A stretch of DNA of 64,000 bases from contig NMRA01000398.1 in assembly GCA_002633005.1 (NCBI GenBank), positions 70,010-134,009 on the forward strand, given 5' to 3'. This stretch comes from Phoronis australis (taxonomy: Eukaryota; Phoronida; Phoronidae). Positions within the stretch are counted from its first letter, which is position 1. Each line of letters begins with the position of its first letter. Below the pieces are notes generated by a model. It made no database searches. It had not been told where the DNA came from and worked only from the letters and a program-made list of their open reading frames with translations. The position numbers were made by a program, and so were the translations under genes. Shown one piece after another: positions 57,392-64,000 of the stretch.

Positions 57392-58533
57392 CTTAATCGT
57401 GTTCGTGGTAAACGTCGTCGATATGTTCGTCCACGGAGTGATTGGAGCACTACCGTCTGGCTCTGACGTCACTGCCCACTGATGTTCGATCGCTTTGCTC
57501 TGCAATGTTCCCTCGGTTACTGAAAATGGAGTCCACTCAGCTTCTATGATGATTGTCATGCTGTCTCCCACTTTGGTTGCGTTGGCAACAACAGCTTGGA
57601 CACTGGATGCTTGTACGTTTCTGTTGTAAATCATTACGCCTGTTGAAGTGACTTCCGGCAGACATATTGAGTGGAAGCACATGGCAACCCTTAAATGATA
57701 CTGTTTTCCATTTTCTAGGTTTAAATTCCCTACGATGTAGCTGTTTACTTTACCAACATTTTTGTTAGAAGATATCAAGCCAACTTCACTACACGAGATA
57801 TTATCAGTTAGCTGAGTGCAGTTATCTTCAACAATTGATAGCATGTAGTGAGTAAAATGTTTATCGAGGTCACCGGAGTGGCGCCACCACCCAGCCAAAT
57901 GTTGGCGTGAAGTCTGATACGTGATGTCGTTGGAACAAGATGACGTCACCGCGCAACCAGGACCGTCAAATACGTGGAGTTGTGATTGATGAGATGACGG
58001 ATCAATGACTTTTACACCGTCAGATGACACTGTCACGTTCCCAATAGACCCTTTAGCTACTACTGTAACAAAATACATTGTCTTGTCGGAAAGGGACAAC
58101 CCAGTGAAACAGTGGGAGGTTGCATTGCCCACACTTGTAAACGGCTGGACGTTTGAATGAGCCTTTATCGAGCCTATAGCGACATTGTACGTCAATACAT
58201 CTCTGTAATGCTCGAAACCTGACCATTTCGTGCATAATTTGGATGTGCTGAATTGAGAATCAATGTCCGATTCGTGTTCCACATTAATGTTGCCTTCGAT
58301 TTCGTATACTACTCCGGCTCTAGGCGGGGTAGTTGTTGGCAGGCGAAATCCAGTTGACTGAAAAACGGCTGAAAGCCGAGCTGTGTTAGATACTTCGATG
58401 GAGAAGAAGTACTCTTTGTCGGCCTCGTGGTCGTGATTGACAAGAGATTGAAGAAGGAAGCTGGCTTGGTATGAACCGCCGTTGTCTGTGATGTTAGTGA
58501 ACTGCACCACCTCTTGTAGATTGGTTGAAGTAC
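57392..58533 (-). CDS. Gene 1 exon D: FN3-like modules
   Basis: The acceptor is CAATTTTCAG and the donor is ATTAAG|GTACAG; 1142 bp, phase 1 in and phase 0 out. It continues WALG of C' as TSTNLQEVVQFTNI, and contains YFFSIEVSNTARLSA with LPTTTPPRAGVVYE, then CTKWSGFEHYRDVLTYNVAI with VSSDGVKVIDPS, and a third, cysteine-rich module (CAVTSSCSND .. CTQLTDNISCSEVG). It lies between two inverted copies of a short interspersed repeat. Confidence 0.9.
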
Positions 58534-59044
58534 CTGAAAATTGAATTAATACATGTGTTATCCAAAAGTAAAACAAAATCATGTTATCCATCAATTCCGT
58601 CTATTCACAGATTCAGCAACGACAGAAGCTGAATAGCTCTTTGCACAGATGTGTAACATTTTACCCTGTTCAATTTTTTTAATAATGATGTCAACACGTT
58701 CAGGGGGCAAACAGAATGTGCAAATGTTACATTTGGCAACTAATCTTGAATCACTCAAGAGCCTCCTGGTGGTGCTCTGTAATCAAAAGATGCTTACTGA
58801 ACTGAAAGGTGTATTAATGCATTGGAACTTGATTTCAGGATTGTATAGTTGTATTCTAGCACAACTTGGAACAATTTTCATGTCATGACTGGTGCCCTTT
58901 TCATAAAAAACTGACTTATAACTTAAGACCAAACATTTAAGATCGCAATTAGACTAATTTCAAACCGAAGACGAAAATTCACAACGAGTCATTTCATGAA
59001 CCGAAATGGGATTGTGGCGTTTGTTTTTAACTAAGACAGAAACA

Positions 59045-59191
59045 AGTGGCGGATTTAGAAGGGGGCCAAGGGGGCTATGTCCCCCCTAAAATTCTCTCGC
59101 ATTCTATTTGGCAGTTCGGGAGTGAGAATGTCTGAATTGAAAAATCTGCCTTGGCCCCCTAAACTCAAAATCCTGGATTCGCCCCTGGAAA
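59045..59191 (-). repeat. Short interspersed repeat, copy 2 (inverted)
   Basis: agtggcggatttagaaggg at the left and caggatt..gcccctgg at the right; inverted partner of 56976-57131. Confidence 0.65.
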
Positions 59192-60756
59192 TTAGGTCGT
59201 CTTTGACATAGGTTAGCATACAAACTACAAGTACACTTTCGTCACCTGTTGCAAATCCATAAAACTGAGGCAGGCGGTGTGTGAAACGCGGTTTCAAGAA
59301 TAAGCTTGGCATTGAAATTCTAAATGGGGATCTTTTTACATTTTGGATACAGTTGGGATCTGGAATATTTGGGAAAACCCTAGCTGGCATGGCTGGAAAA
59401 TGTCAATTAAAATGTGCAGGTAATTCGCACAGCACTGCCTCCCCGAATCAAGGCAGCTTTGCCGGTTCTGGAATAGAAAGCAGGCAAACTTCGTTTTACA
59501 TTTTTAGGGACATTAGTCTAGCATCAACTAAATTTGTTCTTCAACATTCCACAGTGATGGTAGTTGTAACTTTTGGTCATCTAGGCCGAAATTTCAATCT
59601 TAAGCCTACCCCGTGGCTTGCTAAATTTCGGTCTTAGTTTAAACCGAATTCGATCTTAAGAAATTTCATAAAACGGGGTTAAGACATTTTGTTTTCAAGT
59701 TAGTTATATTTATGTCTCAGTTAAGGAGAAAAATGTCTAAAAATAGTCCTGCAGACTTTGGATTATGCATATGTAGCAATGTCCAATCTCAGACTGGCCT
59801 ACTCTTGAAACTTAACTATCACTTCCTATTATTGTTGTATAAATTGCAATGAGAAATTATTATAGAGAATACCACTTAAACTGAGTTGAACTGACCAGAC
59901 AGTGGTGTGTGGTGGGAGCACAGTTCCATACAAAAACTACACAGGACCACGGTAACTTTTATCCTCAAGCAATCATCAAGTTTGAAGGTCCGGAAAATGT
60001 CCAGCTTATAAGGATGAAAAACTCATTCTCCTTCTGTCAATATTCTTGTTAGTTCACTGTCATTGATTTGCCCACGCACTGGATTTAGTCTGATGAAGTC
60101 AAAATTTTAGAGCAAAAGCATTGGGAATTTCTACAGCTCTGATAACTAAGGCTAAATAATTGATAGGTACAATGGACAAAACCTGTCATTGTTCGCACAA
60201 GGCACGACTGACACTAATGGTCGAGAAATTGTTACTCACTCTAGGAGACGACTGGACTGAGTCACGCTTTAACTGCAGGCAAGTACGTAGTAAGCCCACT
60301 AATTAACTAGAAAGTGGCGACTTGTCGAGGAATTCCATACAAAAATACAGGAGTTGTGAATCTTTCATAACGTGCAGGCGGTCTGGTATTCATTTTACCT
60401 GACGTGTTCAGGCCGCGCATGTGAGCCATTTGTACTGATCACCTCGAACGATTTTTAATGTGGATCAGTTGTGCTAATCATCTTGAACCATTTTTGTGTT
60501 TTATTATTACATAGTTCAAACCAATCTGATAAGCTAGACACAAAGGTCTAGCAGTGTGGAACAGTAGAACTCAACCCCAACGGCGACCACGACTAAAGAA
60601 AGGTGGCAGCTATCGCACTTGACCACAATGCCTCATTTCAGGCGTGTGATTCATACTGATCCCGGGTCCTATCGAAGGTAAATGTTATATACCTCATACT
60701 ATAGACAGACGCAGTTGCCTAGCCTATTGAAAACGTCAAAAGACAAATGGACTCAC
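59192..60756. other. Intron C'-D; no recognised feature
   Basis: A plus-strand frame at 59281-59637 has no recognisable similarity and no supporting signals; nothing else seen. Confidence 0.5.
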
Positions 60757-61403
60757 CTAAAGCCCACTCAAATGTCGTCAATGGATTTTCATCCTCACTA
60801 TCAGTGAAATCACTCGCAGACCAAGATAATGTGACTTCGGTGTGTCCTACAGATGGCGTAAACGTCTGGCTCGTTGTCGGTGGAGTTTGATCTATGATGA
60901 ATTTTCCAATAGCTTCAATAGATTCTAAGCCAACTTTGTTGATAGCCTTCACCATAACAAACACTTGGGATGCTTGCCCGAATCCAGTGTGAAGTTTCTT
61001 AAAGTGTGTTTTCATTTGAGTGGACTGATACCCAACAATGTCCGGTACTGCTTTCTTGTTGGCAGCAGATGCGAATCCTACTTCATAATCGCGAATTTGA
61101 CTCTCAGATTCATTAAATTTCCACGATAGTTCTAAAGTGTCTTTGTGGTGATAAATTGGTGTTTGTCCATTAGTTTTTATACCCAGAGGAACCTTGTAAC
61201 TGACAAATACTGGGGGTGTCGTGTCAACGATAACACCATCACTGCAAGATGGTACCGATGGCGTAATGGCGTTGTTAATGGCAATTACACTGACGAAATA
61301 ACGCGTTAGATTGGTTGTGAGTGCTCCTGTTGTGTTGGCAGTTGTCTTTGTTCCGTTGGCATAGAGTTCGTCGGTTGTCCAACATCGTTCAGCCACTGCG
61401 TAC
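60757..61403 (-). CDS. Gene 1 exon C': FN3-like modules
   Basis: The acceptor is ATCGATGCAG and the donor is TTTAG|GTGAGT; 647 bp, phase 2 in and phase 1 out, as in exon C. Contains CSDGVIVDTTPP, LELSWKFNESES and FIIDQTPPTTS. It differs from exon C at 61-707 by four residues. Confidence 0.9.
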
Positions 61404-61590
61404 CTGCATCGATAAATAATTAAATCATATAACTAATGCTATGCATAACTAAGCAAAAGTCGTTGCTTGTAGTCTGTTTTTAATTTCAGTGTTTTTGTTT
61501 CGTTTTTCAGTTATTGGTTTAATTTGGTGTATGTTTAGAGTATCTTCAATAATATTTTTATGAGAACTACCCCAGTATTGATGTCCTTAA

Positions 61591-62898
61591 AGAGTTCCCA
61601 CCATGACCCTGTGTCTCAAAAAGGAATTTTATTATTACATCTTAACAGATTTAATAGCCTTTAGTACACCTGTTGCTACGAAACAATCTAAAAATTTTAA
61701 AAATATATTTTTCTGTTACCGAGTTTGTACGCAATGGGTGGAAGACCGCCTCAGCCGTTGTTGTTTTACCAGTGCGATACTGAGGAGTCGTGAAGAAAGT
61801 CCGCGTGCCGGAGCCGTCTTTTTCAGACATGAAAAGGTGCGTTTGTGGAAACTGTGGTAACAACAACTTGACTATGAACGTCTTTGTGTTCAAATTTCCT
61901 AAATACGTGAAAGTTGCACAAAAATGGCACCGGTTTGTCATGGGCGGTGGACCATAGGGGCCTGGGGTAGGGTTATAGCCCCCCACTTTTTCAGGGCTAA
62001 GCCGCCCATGGTCTATAGGCAGTGCAACACAGGAGGGCTGGGGGGGGAGAGTTTAGACCCCACTTTTTTCAGTGCTGCGCCACCCATGATTGTGCGCCGA
62101 ACAAGAGTGTGGAGTGTCAGTGTGGAACATGAGATTCAGTTTGGCGTAAGCCACACTTTGATCGGCACATTTCAAAGAATCGTGTTTCGACCACACACAT
62201 AAGCGGCGTTACAATGAAGGACTCACCACGAAGTAAGCGCATTTGCAAATTTTGTAAATAACGAACAAACTGCTTCCATTCTAGGGCGAGTGATGCCAGG
62301 CCCTGGACCCCGGCTGAGATCGAGTGCTACTACAACTGAGTAGGCTTATGCATATTGTGTTTAGACTGTGCTCATTCCATCACGGCAATAGTGAATACGA
62401 GTAACCCAGGTTGGCTGTGGCCTTTGTCAGTAATTATTAAGTGTCTATTTTGTGAGTAGTGACCACCACTTGGTAGAGTTGGTTGTGGCTCACATATGTC
62501 ATTTTTCGTGCAAGTGGGTCGAGTTCATACGGCCTGAAACCCGACGAAAGTTCGCTAAATGGGAAATCGAATTCATTGTCTGATTCTTCAAGTACTTGAG
62601 TATAAGTGCCTGTATCCACTCTCCTCTTTGTCTGCATAATAATTGTCCAATTCTCGCCTAATATTGTCATTGTCTTCTGACCTGCAGTGTTCCGACATTG
62701 CAAATGATTGTCAAGCGGCCGTCTTCCACCCATTGCATCATTTGGCGGGAAACTTAGAAATAAGTAATTTTTCTTCAAAATTAAAAAAATTGCCACTATT
62801 TGGCATAAAAAGTGCCTATTTAGCAACATTTTATGGTATTCGATTCATATTAGCTAACTGAAACCTGAAAAAGTAAGAAAATGCATGGTGGGAACTCT
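61591..62898 (+). mobile_element. Kolobok-type DNA transposon (non-autonomous) with TTAA duplication
   Basis: The 15-bp inverted ends agagttcccaccatg (61591-61605) and catggtgggaactct (62884-62898) are perfect. TTAA flanks both sides (61587-61590 and 62899-62902). The paralogous intron of gene 2 has a single TTAA (901-904) in the same context (gatgtccTTAAg.aa..attataact) and no insertion, so this is an empty site. TTAA duplication together with a THAP domain is the hallmark of the Kolobok superfamily. The element is 1308 bp and lacks the transposase core. Confidence 0.8.
61829..61957 (+). pseudogene. Truncated THAP domain inside the Kolobok-type element
   Basis: The frame MKRCVCGNCGNNNLTMNVFV, FKFPKYVKVAQKWHRFV ends at a stop after 42 residues. 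CxxxC, FP and W of a THAP zinc finger are kept; the second half of the domain is missing. It is similar to the fragment at 30551-30790. Confidence 0.65.
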
Positions 62899-62961
62899 TT
62901 AAGTAAACATTATAACTTCACTATTCCAAAAATAGGATTGGTGTACTAAGGAAGCACTGAC

Positions 62962-63296
62962 TTGTAATATCGTATTCCACTTTCGTAGTCTGCAAATCCG
63001 AGCCAAGATCCGACCACAGAGTTATCACTTTTGTAATCGATATCTGTCTGTCCATGACTTCCGTCCCACACTGTGCCGTTCATTGGTGGTGAGTTGTCCG
63101 CGTGAACCTTTAACTCAAACTTCTTGACTAATCTCGCCTGGTTTTCGACCTCAATCTCAAAAAAGTAGTCCCGGTTGTGCATGCCAATGTGGGTATTAGC
63201 TGCGACTATTGGATTCAAGTCGAGGGCGTAAGTTGACATCTCACAAGCCCCAATGGAAGGGCAGTAACACGGAGCTCCTCCTACAGGACAAGGTTC
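62962..63296 (-). CDS. Gene 1 exon B': cysteine-containing FN3-like module
   Basis: The acceptor is GCTTTCCAG and the donor is GTCAGT; 335 bp, phase 0 in and phase 2 out. EPCPVGGAPCYCPS, GACEMSTYALDLN and WLGFADYESGIRYYK parallel exon B with five substitutions. Confidence 0.9.
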
Positions 63297-63819
63297 CTGG
63301 AAAGCAAGCACGAAAAGATATATTATTCCAATTTTAGTTGAGAAGAAAGTTTTGCATAATACAAATGGCGTTTGGGTTGTGGTAGTATTGCATTAAACAA
63401 TTTTGTTTGTTGTACCAGGTGTGTACAGTGAGAAAATTTACATTTCTATTTGTCCATCCGTTCACCTGCTTGTTCCTGGAGTAGATACTTTGACAGAGTT
63501 TTGTATAATATTCCAATGTTGTTCTATTTCAGCCATTCCTTTTTAATTCATGATGATCAACGTTTCCAGTTATCAAGTAATATTTAAGCTTACGTCCACA
63601 TACTTTCGTTCAATAACATAGTCGTCCAGCTGGAATTCCGTTTCTTTAATCTATTCCCTTATCTTGTATTTCGAATTTCTCAAGATTGAATTTCAGGTGT
63701 TGTCTAATGACTTTAAAATTAAGATAAGTTTCCAACTAGAACATCTACGACGGTTCCAATCTACAAAATCCAGATATGGTAACATTAAGCTCACACTTGA
63801 GATTCAGAAATGCACTCAC

Positions 63820-64000
63820 GCCTGTTCGTTTATGTACAACAGGTATAGACCCTTCCCCGTGTTCCTTTGATCCACCAGTCGATAGCCCTAAACGATAAGT
63901 GACTCTCCTTACGCCGCTATGTGTATCCCATGTTTTAAACACGAGCGACATCGTGTGGAGCTCATGAGAATCGTGCACGTACACTTGAGTGTGACCGTCT
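63820..64000 (-). CDS. Gene 1 exon A' (partial, cut by the window edge)
   Basis: The donor GTGAGT after GGC is at the same place as in exon A. The readable part, VYVHDSHELHTMSLVFKTWD, then TYRLGLSTGGSKEHGEG, continues upstream beyond the window. Three substitutions relative to exon A were seen in the readable part. Confidence 0.85.

Larger units (their letters stand above)
41940..64000 (-). other. Gene 1 locus: 3' part of a large FN3-repeat extracellular protein gene
   Basis: Thirteen exon positions on the minus strand join with compatible phases: A' (enters from the right edge), B', C', D, F, G, H, I, J, K, L, M and N, ending at a TAA stop at 41940-41942. Every junction was checked by phase (A'-B' 0, B'-C' 2, C'-D 1, D-F 0, F-G 1, G-H 1, H-I 0, I-J 0, J-K 1, K-L 2, L-M 1, M-N 1). 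The encoded repeats follow the FN3-like pattern of a Trp-containing strand (WxGFxD), a GxxYxVxVxAxNxxG strand and a DGVxVDxTPP end. I infer a secreted or matrix protein because disulphide-type cysteines and N-glycosylation sites are frequent and no membrane segment is visible. I do not recognise a named orthologue. Confidence 0.85.

Noticed and set aside
59281-59637. 118-residue plus-strand frame in intron C'-D
   Set aside because: No similarity or supporting signals; not distinguishable from chance.

Overview
The window is eukaryotic nuclear DNA. Its coding sequence is cut into short exons with GT/AG boundaries, the introns are long and full of transposon debris, and the proteins are secreted modular proteins (EMI, EGF-like and fibronectin-III-like modules). 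The mixture of Kolobok/THAP DNA transposons, an L1/Tx1-like LINE, hammerhead-like foldback elements, an LTR element and frequent acatgtac-type words suggests a marine invertebrate such as a lophotrochozoan, amphioxus or hemichordate. I cannot name the species.

All real coding sequence I can support lies on the minus strand and belongs to two tandem copies of one large gene type. Gene 1 enters from the right edge and runs 64000 -> 41940 over 13 exon positions: A', B', C', D, F, G, H, I, J, K (present twice), L, M and terminal exon N with its stop codon. Gene 2 starts at the ATG at 40042 and runs off the left edge: signal-peptide exon, EMI domain split over 32424-32543 and 27355-27440, three cysteine-rich/EGF-like exons (26608, 26207, 23431), an unrecognised cysteine-containing segment (20197, 19822, 17233, 15574 and second copies at 11922, 11547, 9565, 7828), FN3-like exons at 6257 and 5958, then exons A, B and C. 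Exons A-B-C of gene 2 are near-identical to A'-B'-C' of gene 1, so the two half-genes overlap. Joining gene 2's 5' half to gene 1's 3' half through A-B-C, with one copy of each duplicated exon, gives 10,065 nt: an uninterrupted frame of 3,354 residues plus a stop, with every intron phase compatible. The inferred product is a secreted extracellular protein: signal peptide, EMI, EGF-like modules, a cysteine-containing unit, about a dozen FN3-like repeats carrying the DGVxVDxTPP motif, a Ser/Thr-rich linker, and a last module with no membrane anchor.

Two internal duplications look like assembly or haplotype artefacts rather than real exon gains. The block 7956-14560 is repeated at 15574-23668 with a run of Ns at the join. 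The block 48345-49646 is repeated at 49648-51080 with a single N at the join. In both cases using both copies in one mRNA would break the reading frame.

Region by region: 0-6.5 kb holds exons C, B, A and two FN3-like exons, with a THAP pseudogene and a 1.4-kb inverted-repeat transposon in the introns. 6.5-23.7 kb holds the duplicated module with intronic CTCF-motif-like arrays and a LINE. 23.7-40 kb holds the 5' exons of gene 2 with foldbacks, an LTR, MITEs and THAP elements between them. 40-42 kb is the intergenic spacer. 42-64 kb is the 3' half of gene 1. No prokaryotic-style features, rRNA genes or CRISPR arrays were seen.
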